64,000 nucleotides of DNA. Source: an uncultured Candidatus Pelagibacter sp. Lineage in GTDB: Bacteria > Pseudomonadota > Alphaproteobacteria > Pelagibacterales > Pelagibacteraceae. The translations under genes were made by a program, and so were the position numbers. Of the stretch, positions 1-10,108 are shown one piece after another. Below the pieces are notes generated by a model. It was not told where the DNA came from. It ran no database searches and saw only the letters and a list, made by a program, of their open reading frames with translations. The first letter of the stretch is position 1. The number at the start of each line of letters is the position of its first letter. The stretch spans positions 50,492 to 114,491 of the forward strand of contig NZ_CALSOW010000005.1 of NCBI RefSeq assembly GCF_943788075.1. The letters run 5' to 3'.

Positions 1-747
1 GCCTTCCATTGCATCTGGTAACCATGTATGCAGTAAAATTTGAGCCGATTTACCCATGGCACCAATAAATAATAACAGACAAATTAAATCTATAGCTTTA
101 ACTTCAAAACCTAAAAATGATAAATTTTTATCTGTAATAGATGGGACTTGTTGAAAAACCTCTGAATAATTTACAGTTCCAAATAAATAGAAAATTAAAA
201 AGATTCCTAATGCAAAGCCAAAATCACCAACCCTATTTACAACAAATGCCTTAATTGCTGCAGCATTAGCACTTTCTTTTTTAAACCAAAAACCAATTAA
301 AAAATATGAACAAAGACCGACGCCTTCCCAGCCAAAAAATAGTTGAATAAAATTATCCGAGGTAACTAACATTAGCATTGCAAAGGTAAATAACGACAGG
401 TACGCCATGAATCTTGGTTTATGAGGATCGTGAGACATATAACCAATAGAATAAATATGTACTAAAGATGAAACTGATGTGACAACCACTAACATCACAG
501 CAGACAATGGATCAATCATCATCGACCAATTAACATCCAGTGACCCTGAATTTATCCAGGTTGCTATAACAATATTTTCCTCATATTGATTTTCAATAAC
601 CTGGTATAATACAAAAATTGATAAAAACGCGGAGATCGAAACTAGAGCACTAGTAATAATTTCAGAGTTTCTATCTCCAATGAATCTTCCAAAAAAACCT
701 GCAATAATTGACGCTGCAAGCGGAAGAAATAAGATAGAAATTTCCAT
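1..747 (-). CDS. nuoL: NADH-quinone oxidoreductase subunit L (partial, N-terminal part)
   Basis: Antiporter-like membrane subunit of complex I, taking part in proton pumping. The reading frame starts with ATG at 747 and runs off the left edge, so only about the first 249 residues are present. Several hydrophobic segments are visible, together with family-typical stretches such as DPLSAVML, HIYSIGYMSHDP and FFGWEGVGLCSYFLIGFW, and HTWLPDAMEG at the cut edge. The start lies two bases after the nuoK stop, as expected for the last-but-two gene of a nuo operon. The identification is firm; the truncation is only the window border. Confidence 0.96.
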   Translation of the reverse strand, partial: MEISILFLPLAASIIAGFFGRFIGDRNSEIITSALVSISAFLSIFVLYQVIENQYEENIVIATWINSGSLDVNWSMMIDPLSAVMLVVVTSVSSLVHIYSIGYMSHDPHKPRFMAYLSLFTFAMLMLVTSDNFIQLFFGWEGVGLCSYFLIGFWFKKESANAAAIKAFVVNRVGDFGFALGIFLIFYLFGTVNYSEVFQQVPSITDKNLSFLGFEVKAIDLICLLLFIGAMGKSAQILLHTWLPDAMEG

Positions 748-749
748 AA

Positions 750-1061
750 TTATCCTTTCAATTTATCTATTTCTTCGACACGGATAGTTCCTGAATTTCG
801 GTAATAAACTACAATTATTGCCAATCCGATTGCTGCTTCAGCAGCTGCCACTGTTAAAATAAATAAAGTAAATACCTGCCCAGCAAGATCACCCAAGAAA
901 ATTGAAAAAGCTACTAAATTGATGTTAACTGCAAGCAATATTAACTCTATACTCATTAATATAACGATAATATTTTTTCTATTTAAAAATATACCTATAA
1001 TTCCAATTGAAAAAATAACTGCTCCCAATGTTAGATAATGTCCTAAACCAATTTCAGTCAT
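750..1061 (-). CDS. nuoK: NADH-quinone oxidoreductase subunit K
   Basis: Small membrane subunit of complex I with three transmembrane helices, related to MnhC/MrpC antiporter subunits. The frame is open further upstream to 1088, but the start [10 protein letters not shown] at 1061 gives about 103 residues, the family's normal length, and the usual 8-base overlap with nuoJ. Helix 2 holds the conserved glutamate in [14 protein letters not shown], and helix 3 contains [11 protein letters not shown] with the second conserved glutamate; both are used in proton translocation in the family. Confidence 0.95.
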   Translation of the reverse strand: MTEIGLGHYLTLGAVIFSIGIIGIFLNRKNIIVILMSIELILLAVNINLVAFSIFLGDLAGQVFTLFILTVAAAEAAIGLAIIVVYYRNSGTIRVEEIDKLKG

Positions 1062-1686
1062 CAATTTTAACTCCTTTATTGGTTTCAACCTCTAACACTT
1101 CAACGCCTTCAGATCTTTCTCTTGATATCTGTTTTAAATAACTTTGTTTTTTAACCCCTGCTCTTTTTCTAAAAGTCAAAACAATGGCACCAATCATTGC
1201 TACCAACAAAATCATACCACTTAATTGAAACACATGAATATAATCAGTGTATAAAATCTGTCCTAGAGAATGAGTATTACTAACATTAAAAGAATTAACT
1301 GAATTGTTTATATCAAATAAATCTGGTTTATATTTCCAGCCACCTATGACTATTATTAATTCGAAAAATATAATTGTACTAATAATTAAGCCTACCGGAA
1401 TATGCCCAGAGCTTTCTTGAGATGCGAACCATTGGTTTTTTTGTTGTGCAACATTTAACATCATTACAACAAACAAAAACAACACTGCAACCGCACCGAC
1501 ATAAACAATTAACATTATCATTCCTAAAAATTCAGCACCTATCATTATAAAAAGACAAGAGATGCTAATAAAATCTAAGATTAGAAAAAAAACAGAATGA
1601 ACAGTATTTTTGGAAACGGTAACCATAATTGCAGAAATTACAGCTATAATTGAAAAAGAATAAAAAAATATTGAATGAGCTATCAT
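1054..1686 (-). CDS. nuoJ: NADH-quinone oxidoreductase subunit J
   Basis: Membrane subunit of complex I, 210 residues. Five hydrophobic helices are visible; helix 3 carries the family signature [26 protein letters not shown] charged tail of about 35 residues follows the last helix. The stop overlaps the start of nuoK by 8 bases, and nuoI ends just upstream, so it is translated as part of the nuo operon. Identification rests on both sequence and position. Confidence 0.95.
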   Translation of the reverse strand: MIAHSIFFYSFSIIAVISAIMVTVSKNTVHSVFFLILDFISISCLFIMIGAEFLGMIMLIVYVGAVAVLFLFVVMMLNVAQQKNQWFASQESSGHIPVGLIISTIIFFELIIVIGGWKYKPDLFDINNSVNSFNVSNTHSLGQILYTDYIHVFQLSGMILLVAMIGAIVLTFRKRAGVKKQSYLKQISRERSEGVEVLEVETNKGVKIDD

Positions 1687-1691
1687 AGATT

Positions 1692-2177
1692 TTATCTATA
1701 TGGGTTATCAACTTTAATATTTGCTGCTAAAACATTTTCCCATCTATCTCCATTATCTAAAAGTTTCTCTTTAGTATAATAAAGTTCTTCTCTAGTTTCG
1801 GTAGAAAATTCAAAATTTGGGCCTTGAACTATTGCATCCACTGGACAAGCCTCTTCACATAAACCACAATAAATACATTTCATCATATCAATATCGTATC
1901 GTGTTGTTTTTCGACTACCATCTTCTCTTGCAGCAGACTCAATTGTGATTGCTTGTGCGGGACATACTGCTTCACAAAGTTTACAAGCAATACATCTTTC
2001 TTCCCCATCTGGATATCTTCTTAAGGCGTGTTCTCCTCTAAAACGTGGGCTTATTTTGCCTTTTTCAAATGGGTAATTAATTGTTTTTTTTGATTTAAAT
2101 ATCTCTTTGATCGCAATAAATAAACCTCCAGCAAAGTCAGTCATAAATATTGTTTTAAAAAATCTTGATAATTTCAT
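1692..2177 (-). CDS. nuoI: NADH-quinone oxidoreductase subunit I (two 4Fe-4S ferredoxin)
   Basis: Peripheral-arm subunit that carries clusters N6a and N6b and passes electrons towards NuoB. It has 161 residues, the normal alphaproteobacterial length, with two complete 4Fe-4S motifs: [12 protein letters not shown] near residue 62 and [12 protein letters not shown] near residue 101. Upstream of these is the [17 protein letters not shown] block typical of NuoI/TYKY. It sits between nuoH and nuoJ with gaps of a few bases. Confidence 0.97.
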   Translation of the reverse strand: MKLSRFFKTIFMTDFAGGLFIAIKEIFKSKKTINYPFEKGKISPRFRGEHALRRYPDGEERCIACKLCEAVCPAQAITIESAAREDGSRKTTRYDIDMMKCIYCGLCEEACPVDAIVQGPNFEFSTETREELYYTKEKLLDNGDRWENVLAANIKVDNPYR

Positions 2178-2179
2178 AA

Positions 2180-3178
2180 TTAATTAGTTGGTAATAGGTT
2201 AAAATAAAATAAGTAACTAGCAGTTAGCACTACCCAAGTTAAAGATAAAGGTAAAAAGACTTTCCAGCCAAGTCTCATTAGTTGATCATATCTATATCGA
2301 GGAACGATAGCTTTAACCAAAGCAAATAAAATGAATAAAAATAATATTTTTAAAATAAGCCAAATAGCACCTGGAACTAATGTAAATGGATAAATATCTA
2401 TTGGAGACAACCATCCACCTAAAAACAAAATGGCTCCCATTGCACACATTAATAATATGTTTGCGTACTCACCTAACCAAAACATAGCATACATCATTCC
2501 TGAATATTCAGTTTGATAACCAGCAACTAATTCTGCCTCTGCCTCAGGTAAATCAAATGGAGGTCTATTTGTTTCTGCTAAAGATGAAATGAAGAAAATT
2601 ACAAACATTGGAAATAATGGAATGACAAACCACATGTTTTGCTGAGCCTCAACTATATCATTTAGATTTAATGACCCCACACAAAGTAAAACATTGATAA
2701 TAATAACTCCTATAGAAACCTCATATGAAACCATTTGAGCGGCAGATCTTATAGCACCAAGAAAAGGGTATTTTGAGTTTGACGCCCAACCACCCATAAT
2801 AATTCCGTAAACACCTAATGAAGAAACTGCAAACAAATATAAAATACCTACATTTATATCAGCTAAAACCTGTGTTGCGCTAAATGGTATTACAGCCCAA
2901 GAAATTAAGGCTAAAGTCATAGTAACAATTGGGGCTAAAATGAAAATTACTTTATTTGAACTGGAAGGAATAATAATTTCTTTAAATATATATTTTAATG
3001 CATCAGCAAGAGATTGAAGCAAACCAAATGGTCCAACTACATTAGGACCTTGTCTTTTTTGGACAAAAGCCCAAACTCTTCTATCAAGCCAAACTATCAA
3101 AGCAACAGATACAAGGACTGGGACTAATAAAAATAATATTTTATAAACTTCTTGAAAAACAATATTTACATATTCCAT
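2180..3178 (-). CDS. nuoH: NADH-quinone oxidoreductase subunit H
   Basis: Membrane subunit at the junction with the peripheral arm that helps form the quinone chamber. It is 332 residues long with about eight hydrophobic helices. Family signatures include [23 protein letters not shown] near the N-terminus, [25 protein letters not shown], and the acidic loop [20 protein letters not shown]. It follows nuoG by a single base and precedes nuoI, so it belongs to the same transcript. Confidence 0.97.
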   Translation of the reverse strand: MEYVNIVFQEVYKILFLLVPVLVSVALIVWLDRRVWAFVQKRQGPNVVGPFGLLQSLADALKYIFKEIIIPSSSNKVIFILAPIVTMTLALISWAVIPFSATQVLADINVGILYLFAVSSLGVYGIIMGGWASNSKYPFLGAIRSAAQMVSYEVSIGVIIINVLLCVGSLNLNDIVEAQQNMWFVIPLFPMFVIFFISSLAETNRPPFDLPEAEAELVAGYQTEYSGMMYAMFWLGEYANILLMCAMGAILFLGGWLSPIDIYPFTLVPGAIWLILKILFLFILFALVKAIVPRYRYDQLMRLGWKVFLPLSLTWVVLTASYLFYFNLLPTN

Positions 3179-3179
3179 G

Positions 3180-5219
3180 TTAACCTTCAGTACCCGTAGA
3201 TTTTAAATTTATTTTTGAATTATTGCATTCAATCATAGTTTTAGAAGATCTAGCTATAACATTAGAAAAATAATAATCTTTAACATTAACTTTCAATAAT
3301 TCATCTTGAAATTCATTTTCATCAATTTTATTAGCTTTATCTTCATCGTTAATTTGTTTTTCTTTCTGCAAATTAATATAATTTAGCATGCTGCTTTCTA
3401 ACTCTTCCTTATCGTTAAACAATTTTCTATTATTCATAAGTTCAGCAAGTTCATTGATTATCTGCCAATCTTCTTTTGCATCACCTGGAGGATAAGAGGC
3501 TTTGTATGCTTTTTGAATTTTACCCTCTAAATTGGTAAAATATCCGTCTTGTTCTGTGTAAGCAGAACCTGGTAAAATAATATCAGCTATTTCAGCCCCT
3601 TTATCTCCATGACTGCCTTGATAAATAATAAACTCATCTTTCTTATCAAAATTTAAATTGTCTTGACCCATCAAATATACAATATCAAATTTATGATTTT
3701 GCAAATCTTCTAATAAATCATTACTTTCATTTATTATTCCAAGATCATAGTTTCCTACTGTTGATGCATCACAAGATAAAATATTAAAAGAATTCCATTC
3801 TTCACTAATTTTTTTATTTTGTGTAAGAAAGTTTTTAATACTATTAAAGAAATATTGAGATGAGCCTAAATTTAATAAGGACTCACCAATTATAATCATA
3901 GGGTTATTTGCATCAATTATTTTTTTAGAAATTTCATGATTACCATCAAAAATATCTTTTAATGTTTTAGTCTTTCCGTCTAAACTTTCATATGGATAAG
4001 TTAAATCTCCCAAATCATTTAGTGAAATAATTTTAGTATTATTATTTAAATAAGATTTTCTTATTCTTGCATTTAAAATTGTTGCTTCGTATCTAGGATT
4101 AGTTCCAATTAAAAAAATTAAATCAGACTCTTCAATACCATTTATAGTAGAGTTAAATAGGTAATTTTCTCTTTTTCTGATATCTATAAATCGATTATCT
4201 GATCTGGACTCATAATTTTGTGAGTCTAAAGTTCGATCAAAAAATTCTTTAAAAATATATCCAGTTTCCATATTGGTAAGATCTCCAACAAAACCACATA
4301 CTTTTTCTTTAGATGTATTTTCAAATTTAGACTTTATAATTTTATAAACTTCTTCCCATGAAGCTTTTTCAAATTTACCATTATATTTTATAAAAGGTGT
4401 ATCTAATCTTTGATTTAGTAAACCGTCACAAGCATATCTTGTCTTATCTGAAATCCATTCTTCATTAATGTCCTCGTTTATAATTGGCAATACTCTTTTT
4501 ACTTCCCAATCATAAGTATCAACTCTTATATTTGAACCAATAGCATCCATAACATCTATGGTCTCTGTCTTTTTTAGTTCCCAAGGTCTTGCTTCAAACA
4601 CATATGGTTTTGATGTTAGTGCTCCAACAGGACACAAATCTACTACATTGGCTGATAGCTCTGATTGCATTGATTGTTCTAAATATGTTGTAATTTGCAT
4701 ATCTTCACCTCTGCCAATAGCTCCAAGCTCTGGCACACCAGCGACTTCGGTTGCAAATCTTACGCAACGAGTACAATGTATACATCTAGTCATTTGAGTT
4801 TTAATTAAAGGACCCATGTTTTTTTCAGGAACTGCTCTTTTATTTTCTTTAAATCTTGATTTATCTACACCGTAAAACATAGATTGATCCTGAAGATCAC
4901 ATTCTCCACCTTGATCACAGACTGGACAATCTAACGGATGATTGGCAAGTAAAAATTCCATCACACCTTTCCTTGCTTTTTCAACAAAAGCTGTATTTGT
5001 TTTGATATTCATACCTTCTGCTGCAGGCATTGCACATGAAGCAACTGGTTTAGGAGACTTTTCCATTTCAACTAAACACATTCGACAGTTTCCAGCTATT
5101 GAAAGTTTTTCATGGTAACAAAATCTTGGAATTTCAACTCCAGCTTTTTCACATGCTTGAAGAACAGTCAAACCTTCTTCAACTTCTATATCAATGTTAT
5201 TTACTTTTAATTTAAGCAT
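3180..5219 (-). CDS. nuoG: NADH-quinone oxidoreductase subunit G
   Basis: Large iron-sulfur subunit of the NADH-oxidising arm, 679 residues. The N-terminal 2Fe-2S ferredoxin domain has [15 protein letters not shown] and a downstream cysteine in the ASCAMP block; then comes the His-ligated 4Fe-4S region ([18 protein letters not shown]) and a further [16 protein letters not shown] motif. The C-terminal half is a molybdopterin-oxidoreductase-like domain that carries no cofactor in this family. The start overlaps nuoF by 8 bases. The C-terminal 60 residues are rich in Asn, Lys and Glu and look weakly constrained. Confidence 0.96.
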   Translation of the reverse strand: MLKLKVNNIDIEVEEGLTVLQACEKAGVEIPRFCYHEKLSIAGNCRMCLVEMEKSPKPVASCAMPAAEGMNIKTNTAFVEKARKGVMEFLLANHPLDCPVCDQGGECDLQDQSMFYGVDKSRFKENKRAVPEKNMGPLIKTQMTRCIHCTRCVRFATEVAGVPELGAIGRGEDMQITTYLEQSMQSELSANVVDLCPVGALTSKPYVFEARPWELKKTETIDVMDAIGSNIRVDTYDWEVKRVLPIINEDINEEWISDKTRYACDGLLNQRLDTPFIKYNGKFEKASWEEVYKIIKSKFENTSKEKVCGFVGDLTNMETGYIFKEFFDRTLDSQNYESRSDNRFIDIRKRENYLFNSTINGIEESDLIFLIGTNPRYEATILNARIRKSYLNNNTKIISLNDLGDLTYPYESLDGKTKTLKDIFDGNHEISKKIIDANNPMIIIGESLLNLGSSQYFFNSIKNFLTQNKKISEEWNSFNILSCDASTVGNYDLGIINESNDLLEDLQNHKFDIVYLMGQDNLNFDKKDEFIIYQGSHGDKGAEIADIILPGSAYTEQDGYFTNLEGKIQKAYKASYPPGDAKEDWQIINELAELMNNRKLFNDKEELESSMLNYINLQKEKQINDEDKANKIDENEFQDELLKVNVKDYYFSNVIARSSKTMIECNNSKINLKSTGTEG

Positions 5220-6543
5220 TTTTTTTATCTAACAAATGTTGGTCTACTAAATAAGGAATTGTATTTTTTTTCTCTACTATAAGATCTAAATTGTTTCTTT
5301 CCTCTATCTCTTTTTTAAAATGTCTTAAAAGACCTTGCACTGGCCATGAAGAACCTTCTCCAAACGCACATATTGTGTGACCTGCGATTTGATTTGTTAC
5401 ATCACCTAGCATATCAACTTCGTCTTTTGTTGCTTCACCTTTTGCCATACGTTCTAACATTCTCCACATCCATCCAGATCCCTCTCTACAAGGAGTACAC
5501 TGACCGCAACTTTCATGTTTGTAGAACCTAGCAATTCTTGCCATACATTTAATAATGTCTTGATCTTTATTTATCACAACTATACCAGCGGTACCTAGTC
5601 CACTTTTTTCAGCCATCAAAGAATCAAAATCCATAGTTAATGTTTCACATTTTTCTTTAGGAATAAGCGGCATTGACGATCCACCTGGAATTACAGCTTG
5701 CAGATTGTCCCAACCTCCAATTACCCCACCAGCATGAACTTCTATTAATTCTTTTAATGGTATATTCATTTCTTCTTCAACATTACATGGATTATTTACA
5801 TTTCCTGAAATACAAAAAATTTTAGTACCTGTGTTTTTTTCTCTTCCTAAAGAAGCAAACCACTCTCCACCACGTCTTAAAATGGTAGGCACAACTGCTA
5901 TAGTTTCAACATTATTAATAATTGTTGGGCACCCATAAAGACCAATTAAAGCTGGAAATGGAGGTTTTAATCTTGGTTGACCTTTTTTTCCTTCTATACT
6001 TTCAAGTAAAGCTGTTTCTTCACCACAAATATAAGCTCCAGCTCCATAGTGAATATAAATATCTAAATCCCATCCTGTGCCAGCAGCATTTTTACCAATT
6101 AACTTTTTTTCGTAAGCTTCATCTATCGCAGCTTGCAGTTTTTGACCATCAACAAAATACTCACCTCTAATATAAATATAACAAACATGAGCTTGAACAG
6201 CATATGAAGCTATTAAACAGCCCTCTATTAATTTATGAGGTTCAAATCTTAAGATATCTCTATCTTTACATGTGCCTGGTTCAGATTCATCACCATTAAT
6301 CACTAAATAATGAGGTCTCGATCCAACTTCTTTAGGTGCAAAAGACCATTTTAAACCTGTTGGAAATCCAGCACCACCTCTTCCTCTTAATTGAGAAGTT
6401 TTCATCTCATTAATTATCCAATCTCTTCCTTTGTCAGTTAAATCTTTAGTATTAACCCAATCACCTCTTTTTTGAGATGAAGAAACATCTGAACCCAAAT
6501 CATTGTAAAGGTTTTGAAAAATTCTATCTTTATCTTTAAGCAT
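5212..6543 (-). CDS. nuoF: NADH-quinone oxidoreductase subunit F
   Basis: NADH- and FMN-binding subunit with cluster N3, the entry point of electrons into complex I. It has 443 residues. The glycine-rich [13 protein letters not shown] is the NADH site, [14 protein letters not shown] the FMN-site block, and [19 protein letters not shown] a further family signature. The C-terminal [10 protein letters not shown] plus a later cysteine in GHTICAFGE supply the 4Fe-4S ligands. Eight-base overlaps with nuoE and nuoG indicate translational coupling. Confidence 0.97.
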   Translation of the reverse strand: MLKDKDRIFQNLYNDLGSDVSSSQKRGDWVNTKDLTDKGRDWIINEMKTSQLRGRGGAGFPTGLKWSFAPKEVGSRPHYLVINGDESEPGTCKDRDILRFEPHKLIEGCLIASYAVQAHVCYIYIRGEYFVDGQKLQAAIDEAYEKKLIGKNAAGTGWDLDIYIHYGAGAYICGEETALLESIEGKKGQPRLKPPFPALIGLYGCPTIINNVETIAVVPTILRRGGEWFASLGREKNTGTKIFCISGNVNNPCNVEEEMNIPLKELIEVHAGGVIGGWDNLQAVIPGGSSMPLIPKEKCETLTMDFDSLMAEKSGLGTAGIVVINKDQDIIKCMARIARFYKHESCGQCTPCREGSGWMWRMLERMAKGEATKDEVDMLGDVTNQIAGHTICAFGEGSSWPVQGLLRHFKKEIEERNNLDLIVEKKNTIPYLVDQHLLDKKNA

Positions 6544-7144
6544 TCTTTAAATCCATTAATGTTTTTCTGTTGTTTTCAGGTTGATTACTCACACGACCTC
6601 TGTAAGAACCTGGTTTTGGTGTTTCACCATTTAAAATTTTCTCTAAAATCTCTAATGTTTTTTCTTTATCAAGATCTTCATAATAGTCATCATTAATTTG
6701 CATCATCGGAGCGTTTACACAAGCTCCTAAACATTCTACTTCCATCCAAGAACAGCTCTTGTCATTTGATAACTCCGATTCATTTTCAGAAATTTTTTCT
6801 TTACAGGCTTCAACAAGTTTATTAGCTCCCCTGATCATGCATGGGGTAGTTGTGCAAACTTGGACAAAAAAATTTCCTACAGGAGATAAATTGTACATCG
6901 TGTAAAATGTAGCTACTTCATAAACTTTGATGTATGGCATATCTAAAAATTTAGCTATATACTTCATGGCTACTAGAGGTATCCAATTATCGTTTTGTTT
7001 TTGGGCAATATAAAGTAAAGCCATAACAGCGCTTTGCTGTTTACCTTTGGGATATTTTGAAACTATAGCATTTGCAGCTTCTAGAGATGACGAATTAAAC
7101 TCAAATGTTTCTGGCTGTTCTTTTGCAGGTCTTCTTAAACTCAT
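6536..7144 (-). CDS. nuoE: NADH-quinone oxidoreductase subunit E
   Basis: Thioredoxin-fold subunit with 2Fe-2S cluster N1a that accompanies NuoF. It has 202 residues. Cluster ligands are seen as CTTTPC around residue 97 and CLGACVNAP around residue 138. The last 40 residues contain the PGSYRGR-type motif that ends alphaproteobacterial NuoE proteins, followed by a short polar tail. The start overlaps the nuoD stop by 4 bases. Confidence 0.96.
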   Translation of the reverse strand: MSLRRPAKEQPETFEFNSSSLEAANAIVSKYPKGKQQSAVMALLYIAQKQNDNWIPLVAMKYIAKFLDMPYIKVYEVATFYTMYNLSPVGNFFVQVCTTTPCMIRGANKLVEACKEKISENESELSNDKSCSWMEVECLGACVNAPMMQINDDYYEDLDKEKTLEILEKILNGETPKPGSYRGRVSNQPENNRKTLMDLKNA

Positions 7145-8316
7145 CTATCCACCTCTCCAAATACGATATCCAAAGACCCTAAAACTGCAGGAACATCAGC
7201 TAACATATGACCTTTAATCAAATAATCCATTGATTGAAGATGAGAAAAACCTGGCGCTCTAATCTTACACTTATAGGGTTTGCTTGATCCATCTGAAATC
7301 AAATAAACTCCAAATTCACCTTTGGGAGCTTCTACAGCTGTATAAATTTCGTCTCTTGGAACTCTGTATCCCTCAGTGAAAAGTTTAAAATGATGAATCA
7401 AGGCCTCCATTGATTGTTTAATTTCTTTTTTTGATGGTGGACTTATTTTTCCATCTAATGATTTGATTGGTCCTTTTTCCATTTTTGCTAAACATTGTTT
7501 TATAATAGAAACACTTTCCTTCATTTCCTCAATTCTACATAAATATCGATCGTAACAATCACCGTTTTTTCCAACAGGTATTTTAAAATCTAGTTGATCA
7601 TAACACTCATAAGGTTGAGATTTTCTTAAATCCCAAGGTACTCCAGATCCTCTAACCATCACTCCTGAAAAAGAATAATCTAGCGCATCCTCTTTAGTTA
7701 CGATTCCAATATCAACATTTCTCTGCTTAAAGATTCTATTATCGGTTAACAAACTTTCAAGATCATCTATAATTTTTGGAAATGTTTGGCAAAATTTTGA
7801 GATATCACCTTCTAATCCATGAGGTAGATCTTGATGAACACCACCAGCTCTAAAATAATTTGCATGTAGTCTTGAACCAGAGGCTCTTTCATAAAAAGTC
7901 ATTAGCGTTTCTCTTTCTTCAAACCCCCACAATGATGGCGTTAATGCACCGACATCAAGTGCTTGGGTGGTAACATTTAAAATATGACTTAGAATTCTTC
8001 CTATTTCACAAAAAATTACTCTTATATATTGTGCTCTAATTGGTACATCAATATCTAATATTTTTTCAATAGCTAAAGCAAATGCATGCTCTTGGTTCAT
8101 GGGTGCAACATAATCTAGTCGATCAAAATAAGGTACGGCTTGCATATAAGTTTTGTTTTCAATTAACTTTTCAGTTCCTCTATGAAGCAAACCTATATGT
8201 GGGTCAGCTTTTTCAACAACTTCTCCATCAAGTTCTAAAATCAGTCTTAAAACTCCGTGAGCAGCTGGATGCTGAGGTCCAAAATTTAAATTTAAATTTT
8301 TAATTTTTTTTGTCAT
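7141..8316 (-). CDS. nuoD: NADH-quinone oxidoreductase subunit D
   Basis: 49-kDa-type subunit, derived from the hydrogenase large subunit, that builds the quinone site with NuoB. It has 391 residues. It opens with [21 protein letters not shown] and continues with [29 protein letters not shown] and the C-terminal DIVFGEVDR, all strongly conserved. The start lies 17 bases inside the end of nuoC; it is separate from nuoC, unlike the fused nuoCD of enterobacteria. Confidence 0.97.
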   Translation of the reverse strand: MTKKIKNLNLNFGPQHPAAHGVLRLILELDGEVVEKADPHIGLLHRGTEKLIENKTYMQAVPYFDRLDYVAPMNQEHAFALAIEKILDIDVPIRAQYIRVIFCEIGRILSHILNVTTQALDVGALTPSLWGFEERETLMTFYERASGSRLHANYFRAGGVHQDLPHGLEGDISKFCQTFPKIIDDLESLLTDNRIFKQRNVDIGIVTKEDALDYSFSGVMVRGSGVPWDLRKSQPYECYDQLDFKIPVGKNGDCYDRYLCRIEEMKESVSIIKQCLAKMEKGPIKSLDGKISPPSKKEIKQSMEALIHHFKLFTEGYRVPRDEIYTAVEAPKGEFGVYLISDGSSKPYKCKIRAPGFSHLQSMDYLIKGHMLADVPAVLGSLDIVFGEVDR

Positions 8317-8905
8317 TATTATCTATTTCTTCTTTAATATATTTTGTTCCTTCCCAAGGACTTTCATAGTCAAAGTTTCTGTAATTTTGCTCTAATTTGA
8401 CTGGCTCACTAATAACTTTTTTCTGATCCTCGCTATATCTGACCTCACTATGTCCGGTTAAAGGGAAATCTTTTCTTAAGGGATGGCCTTCAAATCCATA
8501 GTCTGTTAATATTCTTCTAAGGTCTGGGTGGTCTTTAAATGATACCCCGTACATATCAAAAACTTCTCTTTCCATCCAATTTGCAGCAGGAAAAATGCTT
8601 GTTAATGATGGAATAACTTCGTTTTCATTTATTAAATATGTTAAAATAATTCTTTGATTAAATTCATGACTTAAAAATAGATAAACGATTTTAAATCTCT
8701 GTGTATTCTCTGGATAATCAACAGCAGTGATATCAATTAGTTGTCTAAATTTAGTTTCCTGATTTGTTTTTAAAAAAAGAGTTACATCGATCAAATCATC
8801 TTTATCAATTTCAATATATAGTTGATTATGTTTAATTTCAGTAGCATTGATTTTAGTTGTCAATTCTGAATTTATTTTTTTTTCTAAATCTTCTAAACTC
8901 TTCAT
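8300..8905 (-). CDS. nuoC: NADH-quinone oxidoreductase subunit C
   Basis: 30-kDa-type subunit that packs against NuoD. It has 201 residues, with the conserved block [16 protein letters not shown] followed by [26 protein letters not shown], both diagnostic. The last residues include [15 protein letters not shown], typical of alphaproteobacterial NuoC. It starts two bases after the nuoB stop. Confidence 0.97.
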   Translation of the reverse strand: MKSLEDLEKKINSELTTKINATEIKHNQLYIEIDKDDLIDVTLFLKTNQETKFRQLIDITAVDYPENTQRFKIVYLFLSHEFNQRIILTYLINENEVIPSLTSIFPAANWMEREVFDMYGVSFKDHPDLRRILTDYGFEGHPLRKDFPLTGHSEVRYSEDQKKVISEPVKLEQNYRNFDYESPWEGTKYIKEEIDNNDKKN

Positions 8906-8907
8906 AT

Positions 8908-9423
8908 CTACCTAATAAATGAACCTTTGTTTCTAATTTTTTTTTGTAATTGAAGTATACCGTACAACAAAGCCTCTGCTGAAGGTGGACATCCTGGTAC
9001 ATAAACATCAACTGGAACAATTCGGTCACATCCTCTAACGACTGAGTATGAATAATGATAGTAGCCTCCTCCATTTGCACAACTGCCCATTGATATTACA
9101 TATCTCGGTTCAGGCATTTGATCGTAAACTTTTCTTAAAGCTGGCGCCATTTTATTTGTAAGAGTGCCAGCAACAATCATGACATCAGATTGTCTTGGCG
9201 ATCCTCTTGGTGCAGCACCAAATCTCTCTAAATCATATCTTGGCATAGCAGTTTGCATCATCTCAACGGCACAACAGGCAAGACCAAAAGTCATCCAGTG
9301 TAACGAGCCTGATCTAGACCAATTAATTAAATTATCTAATGAAGTTGTTATAAAGCCATTTTCACTAAAATCTTTAGCGAGCTGTTTGAATTCATTTGGT
9401 ACTTGATCTATTTTATTATTCAT
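8908..9423 (-). CDS. nuoB: NADH-quinone oxidoreductase subunit B
   Basis: Subunit carrying the terminal cluster N2 that reduces quinone. It has 171 residues, with the tandem-cysteine signature [10 protein letters not shown] near residue 52, [20 protein letters not shown], and [18 protein letters not shown]. All four N2 ligands are present. It lies between nuoA and nuoC on the minus strand. Confidence 0.97.
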   Translation of the reverse strand: MNNKIDQVPNEFKQLAKDFSENGFITTSLDNLINWSRSGSLHWMTFGLACCAVEMMQTAMPRYDLERFGAAPRGSPRQSDVMIVAGTLTNKMAPALRKVYDQMPEPRYVISMGSCANGGGYYHYSYSVVRGCDRIVPVDVYVPGCPPSAEALLYGILQLQKKIRNKGSFIR

Positions 9424-9436
9424 TGTGGTAAATTTT

Positions 9437-9805
9437 TTATTCCCAATCTAAAGCGCCTTTTTTCCATTCATATATAAAACCAATTGTTAAAATGAATAAA
9501 AAAATCATCATTGAAGAAAATCCTAATAAACCAATACTGCCAAGAGAGATTGCCCAAGGGAATAGAAATGCAATTTCTAAATCAAAAATGATAAATAAAA
9601 TAGCTACTAAATAAAATCTAACATCGAATTCCATTCTAGAGTCTTCAAAAGGTTCGAATCCACACTCATAAGCAGATAATTTTTCTGGATCTGGATTTTT
9701 TGGTGAGAGTATAAAATTTATAATCACAAAAGCACAACTAAGTCCTAACGCTATAATTAAAAATAGAATAATTGGTAAGTAATCTTTTAAAAATTCAGAT
9801 AACAT
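9437..9805 (-). CDS. nuoA: NADH-quinone oxidoreductase subunit A
   Basis: First gene of the complex I operon; a small membrane subunit of 122 residues with three hydrophobic helices. The loop between helices 1 and 2 carries [12 protein letters not shown], whose cysteine is the hallmark of the family, and helix 2 has [22 protein letters not shown]. About 86 bases separate its start from tRNA-Asp upstream; no strong promoter is obvious there, so readthrough from the tRNAs is possible. Confidence 0.95.
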   Translation of the reverse strand: MLSEFLKDYLPIILFLIIALGLSCAFVIINFILSPKNPDPEKLSAYECGFEPFEDSRMEFDVRFYLVAILFIIFDLEIAFLFPWAISLGSIGLLGFSSMMIFLFILTIGFIYEWKKGALDWE

Positions 9806-9891
9806 GGTGATCTATATACCAGTTTTTATCCTTTGTTGAAGAGCTGTTACGTCACATTTTAATTGATATTCACAGAGAAAATCATGAAAAG

Positions 9892-9968
9892 TGGCGGGAG
9901 TGAAGGGACTCGAACCCTCGACCTATCGCGTGACAGGCGATCGCTCTAACCAACTGAGCTACACCCCC
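9892..9968 (-). tRNA. tRNA-Asp (GTC)
   Basis: A 77-base cloverleaf can be folded from the minus strand. The seven-base acceptor stem GGGGGTG pairs with CACTCCC (one G-U pair). The anticodon loop CTGTCAC gives anticodon GTC, the T loop reads GGTTCGAGTCC, and CCA is encoded at the 3' end. It lies 13 bases after tRNA-Val and upstream of nuoA. Confidence 0.96.
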
Positions 9969-9981
9969 ACTTTTAATATTT

Positions 9982-10057
9982 TGGTGGGTAGTAAAGGACT
10001 CGAACCTTTGACCCCCTCGGTGTAAACGAGATGCTCTACCAACTGAGCTAACCACCC
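9982..10057 (-). tRNA. tRNA-Val (TAC)
   Basis: A 76-base cloverleaf on the minus strand with acceptor stem GGGTGGT/ACTACCC, D arm TAGCTCAGTTGGTAGAGC, anticodon loop TTTACAC giving anticodon TAC, a normal T arm and an encoded CCA. Together with tRNA-Asp it forms a two-tRNA cluster between lon and nuoA. Confidence 0.96.
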
Positions 10058-10108
10058 ACAAAATAAGGCTACTTATTACATCAACAGTTTAATAAAGTAA
10101 ATTAATTA

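Noticed and set aside
1062..1088. Upstream start of nuoK
   Set aside because: The additional nine residues are not part of the family, and the 1061 start gives the usual overlap with nuoJ.
4558..4797. Plus-strand frame of 79 codons inside nuoG
   Set aside because: It is the antisense of the conserved ferredoxin-like coding region of nuoG and has no ribosome site or family match.
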